From Hyphomicrobiales bacterium (GTDB lineage: Bacteria > Pseudomonadota > Alphaproteobacteria > Rhizobiales > Methyloligellaceae): 64,000 nt of DNA. Where the stretch lies: assembly GCA_021775525.1 (NCBI GenBank), contig JAJFHQ010000005.1, forward strand, positions 1 through 64,000. Direction: 5' to 3'. The position numbers and the translations under genes were made by a program. This document shows positions 56,048 to 64,000 of the stretch, piece by piece; the first letter of the stretch is position 1, and each line of letters begins with the position of its first letter. The notes beneath the pieces were generated by a model, which was not told the origin of the DNA, did not search any database, and saw only the letters and a program-made list of their open reading frames with translations.

Positions 56048-56661
56048 GCCAGCAACCGCTTGTCTGCGACCGAACCGTCTTTATTCAACCGGTAGATGAT
56101 CGGCACGCCAGTGGCGAGGTTCAGTTGTGTCACTTCTTCCCTGGAAAGACCGTCCAGCTTCATGACGATGGCGCGAAGCGAATTGCCGTGGGCTGCAACT
56201 ATAACATTCTTACCGGCCAGGATTTCAGGAAGAATCGCAGACTCGTAATACGGAATCACGCGCTCCGCCGTGTCCTTGAGGCTTTCCCCGCCGGGCGGCG
56301 GAGTATCGTATGAGCGCCGCCAGATATGCACCTGCTCATCGCCCCATTTCTCGCGCGCACCATCCTTGTTGAGACCAACGAGATCGCCATAGTCACGTTC
56401 ATTCAACCGCTGGTCCTCTATCGTCTCAAGGCCGCTTTGTCCGAGTTCCTCCAGCATGATCTCCAGCGTACGCTGCGCCCGTATCAGTGCGCTGGTAAAC
56501 GCGATATCGAATTGTAGCCCTTCGCCTTTGAGCATGGCGCCTCCCTGGCGCGCCTCCTCGACCCCGAGCTCGGTGAGGTCGACATCCTTCCAGCCGGTGA
56601 AGAGGTTCTTGGCGTTCCACTCGCTCTGCCCGTGGCGCACCAGCACAAGTACATTGTCCAT
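56044..56661 (-). CDS. gpmA: Phosphoglycerate mutase, cofactor-dependent
   Basis: Interconverts 3- and 2-phosphoglycerate. From ATG 56661 it has 205 residues, with the phosphohistidine motif [11 protein letters not shown] at the start, [27 protein letters not shown] and the second His in [11 protein letters not shown]. The size is that of the short alphaproteobacterial form. It lies 11 bases downstream of dapB, so the two are read together. Its stop shares four bases with the convergent ada-like gene. Confidence 0.95.
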   Translation of the reverse strand: MDNVLVLVRHGQSEWNAKNLFTGWKDVDLTELGVEEARQGGAMLKGEGLQFDIAFTSALIRAQRTLEIMLEELGQSGLETIEDQRLNERDYGDLVGLNKDGAREKWGDEQVHIWRRSYDTPPPGGESLKDTAERVIPYYESAILPEILAGKNVIVAAHGNSLRAIVMKLDGLSREEVTQLNLATGVPIIYRLNKDGSVADKRLLA

Positions 56662-56672
56662 GTCTGAAATTC

Positions 56673-57479
56673 CTAAAGACCCAATACATCGATCATTGAA
56701 TAGAGCCCTGGCGACTTGCCCTTGCCCCACTGCGCTGCCTTGACCCCTCCACGTGCGAAGATGCCCCGGTCTGCGGCCTTGTGGGTGAGTTCCACACGCT
56801 CGCCTTCAGTGGCGAAGATGACCGTGTGCTCGCCCACCACGCTGCCGCCCCGCAACGTGGCAAACCCGATGTCACCACTCTTGCGCGCCCCTGTCTGACC
56901 GTCACGGCTGCGTACAGAGTGCATATCAAGATCGATTCCGCGCCCCTCGGCCGCCGCCTGGCCGAGCATCAGTGCGGTACCGGAGGGTGCGTCCACCTTG
57001 TGGCGGTGATGCATCTCCAACACCTCGATGTCGAAATCCTCATCCAGAGCCTTGGCAACTTTCCTGGTCAGCGCGGTGAGCAGATTGACACCGAGACTCA
57101 TATTGCCCGCCTTGATGATGGTCGCGTGACGTGCTGCCGCTTCGATCTTCTGCTCGTCGTCATGCGTGAACCCGGTCGTGCCCATGACGTGGACGATGCG
57201 CGCTTGTGCTGCGAGTTCCACGAAGGAGATGGTCGCAGCCGGTGCTGTGAAATCAAGAATGCCGTCAATGCTTGCAAACAATTCCAGCGGATTGTCCGTG
57301 ACCGCCACGCCGAGAGTCCCGACACCCGCAAGCTCACCGAGGTCGCTCCCAACAGCATCAGAGCCTTCCGCCTCGGTTCCACCCGCAACGACACAGCCTT
57401 CTGCTTCATGAACGGCGCGGATCAACTCGCGGCCCATGCGGCCCGAGGCACCCATTATGGCCAGCTTCATATCGCTCAT
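56673..57479 (-). CDS. dapB: 4-hydroxy-tetrahydrodipicolinate reductase
   Basis: Second shared step of lysine/diaminopimelate synthesis, NAD(P)H-dependent. From ATG 57479 it has 268 residues: nucleotide motif IMGASGRMG, the [13 protein letters not shown] loop, and the catalytic Lys with the substrate loop in [21 protein letters not shown] lies 9 bases before the start, so the longer frame back to 57527 is rejected. It works in the same pathway as lysA at 13 kb. Confidence 0.95.
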   Translation of the reverse strand: MSDMKLAIMGASGRMGRELIRAVHEAEGCVVAGGTEAEGSDAVGSDLGELAGVGTLGVAVTDNPLELFASIDGILDFTAPAATISFVELAAQARIVHVMGTTGFTHDDEQKIEAAARHATIIKAGNMSLGVNLLTALTRKVAKALDEDFDIEVLEMHHRHKVDAPSGTALMLGQAAAEGRGIDLDMHSVRSRDGQTGARKSGDIGFATLRGGSVVGEHTVIFATEGERVELTHKAADRGIFARGGVKAAQWGKGKSPGLYSMIDVLGL

Positions 57480-57617
57480 GGGATCGTGCTCCAAACTCCT
57501 CTTGGCCTGCCCTATAGCAATGCCCAAGCCCGGAGACCAGACTTCTCAGCCGCAATAATCAAATGCAGGGATATGGCGCGCTCCATAGAAGAGCGGATGC
57601 CGGCATCATCCGGTACG

Positions 57618-59891
57618 TTACCCAACCTGTTTTTCAGCCGCCTGGGTCAATGGTTCCGTCTCATTGTCTGATGGTGCGACCGGTGCAACTGGTGCCGGTT
57701 GGGGCAGGGTCGCGGGTGCACTCTGGCATTCCGCCGGCTCACGGATAATCCCCGGCTCTTCACTGCTGCCCCGGATTGGCAAGCCATCGCCGATTTGCTC
57801 GCGCACAGTGTCCATGCGGTCGCAATGGGCATGAATTTTGGCCGCCGGACGGCCGAACAGGAAGCCCTGGACCTCGTTGCAGCCTGCTGAACGCAGATAG
57901 CGCGCCTGGGACTCAGTTTCGACACCCTCCGCCGCGATGGTGACATCAAGGGAGTTTCCGAGACCAATGATCGTTTTGACGATGGCGCTAACGTCTTCAT
58001 CTGCTTCCATTTCTGAGATGAAGGACCGGTCAATCTTGATCTTGGAGACTGGCAGCCGCGTCAGGTAGCTGAGGCTCGAATAACCCGTGCCGAAATCATC
58101 GAGCGCCAACAGCACACCCATGCCCGTGAGCTCCTTGAGCGTTTTGACAGTCTCCTCGGCATTGCGGAACAGCAAGTCCTCCTTGAATTCCAGCAACAGA
58201 CGGTTCGGTGCGACGCCGGTTTTGGACAAGGTATTGCGGACCAAGGCGGCCAGATCCTGCGCCACGAATTGCGCCTGTGAAATGTTAACCGACAACATGG
58301 TGCCTTCGGGCCAGTTGCGGGCATAGAGACAGGCGCTCTCGAGCACCCACTCTCCAAGCATCCCGATAAGTCCGTTTTCCTCGGCAATGGGGATGAATTG
58401 CGCGGGCGGAATCTCGCCCTTCTCGAAATGGGTCCAGCGCGCCAGCGCCTCGTAGCCCGTCAGCGCGCCCTTCTCCAGGTCGAACTGGGGCTGGTAATGA
58501 ATATGCAGCTCGTCATTGCGCAGCGCATGGCGCAAATCCTGGGCCAGCGAGCGCCGGTGCTGAACGGCCCGGTCCATTTCCGGTTCAAAAAAGCGGTAAG
58601 CATTGCGGCCATCGCTCTTGGCGCGGTAGAGCGCCAGGTCCGCATTGTTTAACAGTGTTTTCACTTCAGTGCCTTCGGTCGGCGCGAAAGAAATTCCGAC
58701 ACTGCCCGAAATGGCTAGTGAGTGGCCCTCGATATCGAATGTCCTGGCCAATTGCTCGCAGATGCGGCGCGCCAGCGGTATGGCGTCGTTCGGCTCGTCC
58801 AGGTCATCGGCAATGACGACAAACTCATCGCCGCCAACCCGCGCAACGGTATCGGTTTCGCGTACGCTGTCGCGCAGACGGTCGGACGCCTCCATTAGCA
58901 GGGCATCACCAGCCTTGTGGCCAAGCGTATCGTTGACTTCCTTGAAGCGATCCAGATCGATGCACATAACTGCCAGCAGGGTCTCGCGGCGCTTGGCACG
59001 CGCCAGAGCCTGTTCCAGCCTGTTTTGCAGCTGCACCCGGTTGGGCAGGCCCGTGAGCGGGTCATGCATGGCCAGGAACCTGATCTGGTCTTCCGCTTTC
59101 CAGCGTTCACGGATGCGCCTGAAGGCGACCGCGGCGGGTACCGAATAGCCCAGCACGATCAACAGGCTGGTCATCATAGACGCTGCAATAAGCGCGACCT
59201 TCGACATTGTGGCCGCCGAAGACTGGTCAACCTCAAGCACGTAAATGCGTGAAACTTTCCGACCCGTGAACAAAGGCACGATCAACGCCTTGCGGAACTC
59301 GTCTGCCTTGTCTCCAGGCATGGCGAAATTGTCGATAATCCGGGTGGAGTACATCCCCATGGATTTGTGCAACTCGGCCTGGAAAACGCTGTGCCTCAGG
59401 AGTTTTCCAAGTTGCCCCTGATCGAACCCGGCAGACCGCAGAACGACACCACCTGAGGGCTCCAGAAGCGCAAAATTCCTCACCTGGCTAACATGGTTTT
59501 CGGCATCGAGAAAACGGGTCAGCTTGGTAATCCAGCCGGAAAACAATTTGTCGATACCGGCGAGCAGTCCTGACTGCTCGTGAACTGAACGGGCGATCCG
59601 CAGGTCCCGCGACCGGGTTTTTCGAGCCTGCTCCTGATACTTCGACAACAATTCCGGAGCGACCACCACGACTTTCTGGTCTGCGATGAGACCGAGCTCG
59701 AAAGGGGTTGGCTTGAACAACCGGCTCTCAACCTGCCGGACCCACTGGGTCGAAGCCTGACGTGCATCAGTGGTAAGAGCGTACTGGAAAGTGGTTCGGC
59801 CCGATACGAAACCGGCAGCCACCGTCACGATCCCCAAAATAACGAGACCGGCCATGACCATTCGGTCACGGATGAAAAACTGACGCAACAT
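57618..59891 (-). CDS. GGDEF/EAL cyclic-di-GMP enzyme with periplasmic sensor
   Basis: A 757-residue inner-membrane protein. Two helices (about residues 13-33 and 222-245) bracket a periplasmic domain of some 190 residues, unlike any sensor I can name. The GGDEF domain has the intact VGGDEF motif and the inhibitory I-site RETD five residues before it, and the EAL domain keeps GYEALARW, LALDDFGTGYSSL and EGVET. Both enzyme halves therefore look active, making c-di-GMP and breaking it down. The C-terminus is Pro-rich. It lies alone, 138 bases downstream of dapB. Confidence 0.92.
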   Translation of the reverse strand: MLRQFFIRDRMVMAGLVILGIVTVAAGFVSGRTTFQYALTTDARQASTQWVRQVESRLFKPTPFELGLIADQKVVVVAPELLSKYQEQARKTRSRDLRIARSVHEQSGLLAGIDKLFSGWITKLTRFLDAENHVSQVRNFALLEPSGGVVLRSAGFDQGQLGKLLRHSVFQAELHKSMGMYSTRIIDNFAMPGDKADEFRKALIVPLFTGRKVSRIYVLEVDQSSAATMSKVALIAASMMTSLLIVLGYSVPAAVAFRRIRERWKAEDQIRFLAMHDPLTGLPNRVQLQNRLEQALARAKRRETLLAVMCIDLDRFKEVNDTLGHKAGDALLMEASDRLRDSVRETDTVARVGGDEFVVIADDLDEPNDAIPLARRICEQLARTFDIEGHSLAISGSVGISFAPTEGTEVKTLLNNADLALYRAKSDGRNAYRFFEPEMDRAVQHRRSLAQDLRHALRNDELHIHYQPQFDLEKGALTGYEALARWTHFEKGEIPPAQFIPIAEENGLIGMLGEWVLESACLYARNWPEGTMLSVNISQAQFVAQDLAALVRNTLSKTGVAPNRLLLEFKEDLLFRNAEETVKTLKELTGMGVLLALDDFGTGYSSLSYLTRLPVSKIKIDRSFISEMEADEDVSAIVKTIIGLGNSLDVTIAAEGVETESQARYLRSAGCNEVQGFLFGRPAAKIHAHCDRMDTVREQIGDGLPIRGSSEEPGIIREPAECQSAPATLPQPAPVAPVAPSDNETEPLTQAAEKQVG

Positions 59892-60030
59892 CTGACCCAC
59901 TCCCAAACCTGAATTTCGACCAGGAGTATGGGTGAGGGACCTTAAATAAGCTCAAAAATGCTTAGTAAAAGTTGGTTCAAATTACTGCGTAAAATTGTAT
60001 GCATCTTCGCTGACAAGCGCCCTACAAATT

Positions 60031-62688
60031 TTAGAAATGCAGCGAAATATCACGGTGATAGGCCATGCAGGCGGCAACATCCACGGCCTGGTCGGCGGGC
60101 AGCCTGGCCTGCTTGCGCAAACCAATGGTGTCGCGAATGGCTTTTTCATAAGTTTGTAACCCGCCAAGCACCGAACCCGCAGCGCTTTGCCGCCAAGCCA
60201 GGTCTTCCTGGTAGGTTTTCAATGCCACATCCAGACGCTCAAGCGCCTTATCCTTGTCCGGAGCCCGGCCCCGCAACGCGCGCCTGACGCTTGAGAGCTT
60301 TGAGCGAATGTCCCGCGCACCGGCAACGTCGCCGATTTCTGGTAGCAAGGCGGCTATATGCTCGGCGGCAGCCTTGGGATTCTGACTCTTGATGACCTCG
60401 CGCACACCATCTAGTTTCTCGCCCCATTTTGACAATTCCGAGGCTGCGGCAATCGTTTCCGTGGCGATCTGAACCGGCTCATACGCCCCGTCGACGGTGC
60501 GCCGGTAAAGCGTACGCGACTTCGTCTCTGTCTTCAGCAAAGCGCTGTAAGTTTTATGGCGCTCTTTCCACGCTTCGGGTATGGAAGCTTGCTGTGCTTT
60601 CAGTTCCTCTATGATGTGTTCAAGACGGCCTTCTATTTCGGCCTTGCGATGGTTTCCATCATCCGCGGTTAACTGGCGCAACTCGGTCTGCAGATCTTTC
60701 TGCTGCACCTTCAGGCGTAAGATTACGGCCTCGATCCGGCGCACCTGCGTGTGCAGGGGGCGGTAGGCCGGCGTGGCCGCATCGATGGCCACGACAGCCT
60801 TGTCGATGGTGTCTCGCAGGGCAAAGGTCTTAGAGGCATCTTCAAAACTTGCCTTCAGGTTTTTCTGCAGCTTTTTCGGCAGGGTGCTCAGGTCAAGCGC
60901 GTTTGCCTGCGCGATGGCGGAGCGTATTTGCGTACCGCGCTGCACATACTGGTTAAACGCATAATCCTCGATGCAGTGCTGAAGCTTCGGATTGACCGGC
61001 GGCGGCGCCGTTTCACCGGTCAGCGACAACCGTGTGGGAAGGTAGTTCACCAGACGCGGGTTGTAGGCAACGACCACCAGCGCCAGCAATTGCATGATGA
61101 TGAAGGCGATAACGCCTTTGTACATGGAGATGGTCTTGACGGCCTTCGGTGCTACGCCGCGCAGGTAAAACAGCGCAAAACCGAACGGAGGCGTCAGGAA
61201 TGAGGTCTGGATATTCAGCCCGATCATGACCCCGAGCCATACGGCGGTCACGTTGGCCGAGGGGTCCGCCAGCAGGATGGGGGCAACGATAGGGACAACG
61301 ACAACAGCGATTTCGATGAAGTCGAGGAAGAACCCAAGGATGAAGATGACGGCCATGACAATGACGAACTGGCCCCAGAAACCGCCCGGCAGGCTGGTCA
61401 GGAAGTCCTTGACCAGTTCCTCACCTCCAAAACCCCTGAAGGCCGCGGTCAGCATGGCCGCACCCAGAAGGATAATGAACACAAGTGACGTGGTTTTCGC
61501 CGTCTCGATCATCACGCCACGCAGAGTGTCGTCGATGCGGTAAGCGCGAATTCCGCTCCATATGAGCGCCAGGATAAGCCCGGTAACAGCAATGAGGGCT
61601 ATGACCAGCCAGGTCACATCAGATGAGGTGACAACATTCTTGATGTTTATGGGATGGACCTGGGTAGTGGTGATAATGACCGCAACGGATATGAAGGCAA
61701 GGATTGCCGGCCAGAATGCGCGGGCCTGGCCGTCCTTTAGCCGGTAGCCGCCCATGATCAGGGCCCCGGCAGCACCAATCGCCCCGGCCTGGTTCACGGT
61801 CGCAATGCCCATGATGATCGATCCCAGAACGATGAAGATGAGCGCCAGGGGAGGTACGAGAGCCATAGCCACCTTGACCGCGAAGCGGGCATCATATTTG
61901 CCCTCGAAGGGTATCGCCGGCGCGACGCTGGGCCTGATGAACGCATATATCGCGATAAACACGATATAAACGCCAACCAGCACGAGGCCCGGCAGCAAGG
62001 CGCCGAGGAACATTTCACCCGCACTCGTCGAGGACACGTCGAACGCCGACGGCATCGAAAGTTCACCGGTGGATGCCTTGTAAAGCGCTTTGCGCGCCGT
62101 GCTGGCCTGGTCTGTAGCACTGGCAAGCTGATCAGCCAGAATAATCAGCACGATTGATGGGGGGATAATCTGACCCAGAGTGCCCGAAGCCGCGATGGTA
62201 CCGGTCGCCAGGGGATGCGAATAATTATTGCGCAACATGGCCGGCAGGGAAATCAAGCCCATGGCAACCACGGTCGCGCCGACAATTCCTGTGGTGGCGG
62301 CCAGCAGCGCACCGACAAAAACCACGGACATGCCAAGACCGCCGCGTACCGGGCCGAACAGCTGCGCCATGGTGACGAGAAGATCTTCGGCAATGCGTGA
62401 CCGCTGGAGCATGATGCCCATAAACACGAAAAGCGGGATGGCGATCAGCGTATCTCGTTCAACTTCCCAGTAGACCCCGCGAAAGTTCGTAACCCCTGCG
62501 CTGAGCCATTCAGAGGGACCGCCCTGGATGAAATAGGCATCGGGCGAGCCGGTGAGGAGCCAGCCTGTAAGGGCCGCAAGCCCGACGGAGATGATGGCCG
62601 AACCGGGAAGCGCGAAGGCGACCGGGTAACCGGACCCCAGTGCAGTGGCCATGAGCAGGACCAGGAGGAGAAGAAAAAACAGTTCCAT
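60031..62688 (-). CDS. TRAP transporter large permease (DctM) with a long C-terminal extension
   Basis: Inner-membrane carrier of a TRAP uptake system, 885 residues. The first 550 or so are the DctM permease, with its family motifs (TTGIVGATVVAMGLISLPAML, IIPPSIVLIILADQ) and extra helices in an insertion near residues 320-390. After residue about 555 the helices stop, and a soluble, charged, coiled-coil stretch of about 330 residues follows, ending in CMAYHRDISLHF. Normal DctM is 425-450 residues; longer versions are known, but I do not recognise this tail. It starts 10 bases downstream of dctQ. Confidence 0.88.
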   Translation of the reverse strand: MELFFLLLLVLLMATALGSGYPVAFALPGSAIISVGLAALTGWLLTGSPDAYFIQGGPSEWLSAGVTNFRGVYWEVERDTLIAIPLFVFMGIMLQRSRIAEDLLVTMAQLFGPVRGGLGMSVVFVGALLAATTGIVGATVVAMGLISLPAMLRNNYSHPLATGTIAASGTLGQIIPPSIVLIILADQLASATDQASTARKALYKASTGELSMPSAFDVSSTSAGEMFLGALLPGLVLVGVYIVFIAIYAFIRPSVAPAIPFEGKYDARFAVKVAMALVPPLALIFIVLGSIIMGIATVNQAGAIGAAGALIMGGYRLKDGQARAFWPAILAFISVAVIITTTQVHPINIKNVVTSSDVTWLVIALIAVTGLILALIWSGIRAYRIDDTLRGVMIETAKTTSLVFIILLGAAMLTAAFRGFGGEELVKDFLTSLPGGFWGQFVIVMAVIFILGFFLDFIEIAVVVVPIVAPILLADPSANVTAVWLGVMIGLNIQTSFLTPPFGFALFYLRGVAPKAVKTISMYKGVIAFIIMQLLALVVVAYNPRLVNYLPTRLSLTGETAPPPVNPKLQHCIEDYAFNQYVQRGTQIRSAIAQANALDLSTLPKKLQKNLKASFEDASKTFALRDTIDKAVVAIDAATPAYRPLHTQVRRIEAVILRLKVQQKDLQTELRQLTADDGNHRKAEIEGRLEHIIEELKAQQASIPEAWKERHKTYSALLKTETKSRTLYRRTVDGAYEPVQIATETIAAASELSKWGEKLDGVREVIKSQNPKAAAEHIAALLPEIGDVAGARDIRSKLSSVRRALRGRAPDKDKALERLDVALKTYQEDLAWRQSAAGSVLGGLQTYEKAIRDTIGLRKQARLPADQAVDVAACMAYHRDISLHF

Positions 62689-62697
62689 GCCTTGCCT

Positions 62698-63732
62698 CTA
62701 TGCCTCCAGAATGCCTTCGGACTCCAGCTCTCGTTTGCCGGGATCACCACGATAATCAGCCAGACCTTCCAGGAAATAGCCGGCGAACTGGATCAGCATC
62801 GAAACGGCGAATATACCCAGGAACCCGGCCATCCAGTATTTCACATACATTCCAAAGCCGGTCTGGGTGGTCTCGAAAATGAGCAACGGGCCGTTGATGA
62901 CTGTCGATTTGCCATCCATCCCGTAAAAAATAATGACGGAGCAGAGCGAGACGCCGAGCAATATGCTTCCGACCGCATTCACAAGACCCTTGGTGCGGCT
63001 GGTGAACCCGGAATAGAGCACGTCGACCCGAACATGACCCTCTTCCAGCAATGTATAGGCGCTGGCAAAAAGAAACAGCGAGGCGTACCAGAAGCGCACG
63101 AGATCAGCCATGAAGGCCTGTTCGTAGGAAAAGATGAAGCGCGTCAGCACGATGAGCAATTCAGCCGCAACGACCAGCAGCGCCAGCCAGGGAAAGCCCA
63201 GCCCACGGTGAAATGCGGCGATGGCCAGCCCGATGAAGACCATCGGAAAATGCACGTAGAGACCACGGAAGGTGGATCGCCCCAGGTCGATTGCCAGCTT
63301 GTCTCCGAATAGCTGCGGCAACAAACCCTCAACCCTCAGGAATGAGACAACCATGTCAACAACGCCGACAAGGAAAACTGCCCAGAAAGCAGCGCGTATG
63401 ATGTATCCGGTTATGGCAAATATGGTCTCACACTCCAGCCGGAGCTTTCGTGATTTCGTCGCCATGACGGCGCCGGTGGCGATGGCGAAGCCCAGCACAT
63501 AAATCGAGGCCTGTGCCGCTGCAAAAATTGTTCCGGCATCATCCACACCGGTAATTAGGGTCGTGGGACCGGGCCAGTCGCGCCAGTTTGTCAGGTAATT
63601 ATTGATGAGGAACGCAACCATTGTGGCGATTATGCTCCACGCAAAACAGCGCGCCAGGAGAACGGTGAGCTCCTGATCACTATCGGCACCTGTTGTATGG
63701 CGTGCAGGTTTGGCCGGTTTTGTTCTGGCCAT
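62698..63732 (-). CDS. TRAP transporter small permease (DctQ)
   Basis: Small membrane subunit of the TRAP system, here 344 residues, longer than the usual 160-200. A DctQ domain with its typical start (RFWYASLFLFASAYTLLEEGHVRVDVLYS) lies in the C-terminal half, and four extra helices lie in front. I start at ATG 63732 (MARTKPAKPARH); a longer frame runs into the terminator before it. It is followed closely by dctM. Confidence 0.85.
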   Translation of the reverse strand: MARTKPAKPARHTTGADSDQELTVLLARCFAWSIIATMVAFLINNYLTNWRDWPGPTTLITGVDDAGTIFAAAQASIYVLGFAIATGAVMATKSRKLRLECETIFAITGYIIRAAFWAVFLVGVVDMVVSFLRVEGLLPQLFGDKLAIDLGRSTFRGLYVHFPMVFIGLAIAAFHRGLGFPWLALLVVAAELLIVLTRFIFSYEQAFMADLVRFWYASLFLFASAYTLLEEGHVRVDVLYSGFTSRTKGLVNAVGSILLGVSLCSVIIFYGMDGKSTVINGPLLIFETTQTGFGMYVKYWMAGFLGIFAVSMLIQFAGYFLEGLADYRGDPGKRELESEGILEA

Positions 63733-63746
63733 ACGCAAAGCCCCCC

Positions 63747-63775
63747 AAAAAGGGACGGGGCGAAAACCCCGTCCC
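63747..63775 (-). terminator. Terminator after dctP
   Basis: A 9-bp stem, GGGACGGGG (63752-63760) and CCCCGTCCC (63767-63775), with loop CGAAAA, and TTTTT on the minus strand. It lies between dctP and dctQ. In TRAP operons such a site lets the binding protein be made in excess over the permeases. Confidence 0.85.
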
Positions 63776-63807
63776 AATTCACATGTCGTTGATCGAAATG
63801 ATCTGAC

Positions 63808-64000
63808 TTATTTTATGCCCAGCACGCGGTTGCGCTGTATCGTGTAGGCCGTGTCAGAAAGGCCGTTCCAGGCACCAACGTCACTGCGCACCTTGGCGAA
63901 GCTGTCGTGGATCTTCGCCGCAAGCGGACTGTGCTGGCGCACTTCGTCGAACACTTCCTTGGCACCCTCGCCAAAGCTGTCGTAAATTTCGTCGTTAAAT
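63808..64000 (-). CDS. TRAP transporter substrate-binding protein (DctP), 3' end only
   Basis: The last 63 residues of a periplasmic binding protein are visible before the TAA at 63808; the rest lies beyond the right edge. The end reads FNDEIYDSFGEGAKEVFDEV and QRNRVLGIK, as in DctP proteins of this subgroup. It is the first gene of the TRAP operon dctP-dctQ-dctM. The substrate cannot be told from the visible part. Confidence 0.8.
   Translation of the reverse strand, partial: FNDEIYDSFGEGAKEVFDEVRQHSPLAAKIHDSFAKVRSDVGAWNGLSDTAYTIQRNRVLGIK

Overview
The window comes from a free-living alphaproteobacterium, most likely of the Hyphomicrobiales/Parvibaculales type. The evidence is a CpdR receiver protein, the run mdh-sucC-sucD-sucA-sucB-lpd, the argH-lptM-lysA run with a TIGR02302-type membrane protein, ftsEX read with a DUF218 gene and plsC, an etfBA/3-hydroxyacyl-CoA dehydrogenase block and a TRAP transporter. 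Base composition is moderately GC-rich and even. I see no tRNA, rRNA, CRISPR array, insertion sequence, integrase or phage gene, so this is chromosomal housekeeping DNA with short accessory inserts.

0-9 kb: cell envelope and division (plsC, DUF218, ftsX, ftsE, read leftwards), then a rightward group with a zinc-ribbon/DUF3426 membrane protein, hpt and cpdR, then a membrane-anchored SGNH hydrolase and a large DUF4175/TIGR02302 protein. 9-13 kb: an accessory insert with a cysteine-rich secreted protein behind a folded leader, a MarR-GNAT fusion whose palindrome touches its start codon, an SDR lacking its catalytic Tyr and Lys, an orphan dipeptide-type ABC permease and a carboxymuconolactone decarboxylase-like protein. 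13-17 kb: lysA, lptM, and an argH cut by one in-frame TAG, then tlpA and an unknown coiled-coil protein.

17-24 kb: beta-oxidation and electron transfer (hydroxyacyl-CoA dehydrogenase, etfA, etfB), two tandem rhomboid proteases, a cob(I)alamin adenosyltransferase, a HIG1 protein and an SDR. 23-26 kb: an ArsR/SRPBCC/DUF899 stress module, a GST and a VOC protein. 26-35 kb: a TCA-cycle operon from malate dehydrogenase through succinyl-CoA synthetase and the whole 2-oxoglutarate dehydrogenase complex. 35-38 kb: a methyltransferase, a gene remnant, a DUF2306 membrane protein, a LysR regulator and a small secreted protein.

38-43 kb: tcuB and tcuA (tricarballylate oxidation) downstream of zapE, then a VapC toxin with an unusual two-part antitoxin. 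43-50 kb: methylmalonate-semialdehyde dehydrogenase, an Fsr-like MFS carrier, a GNAT enzyme, an M48 lipoprotein protease with a PDZ domain and a putative Tat-exported amidohydrolase. 50-57.5 kb: a beta-barrel protein, an adenosine kinase-like sugar kinase, a GcvA-like regulator facing a small unknown gene, nth, DUF2244, an AraC/O6-alkylguanine methyltransferase fusion, gpmA and dapB. 57.6-64 kb: a GGDEF/EAL protein and a TRAP carrier (dctP, dctQ, dctM) whose DctM carries a C-terminal extension of about 330 residues.

No single large unknown system stands out. The best leads are the VapC antitoxin with a replaced N-terminal domain, the extended DctM, the amber codon in an otherwise perfect argH, the MarR-GNAT palindrome at the start codon, and the small cysteine-rich secreted protein with its structured leader.
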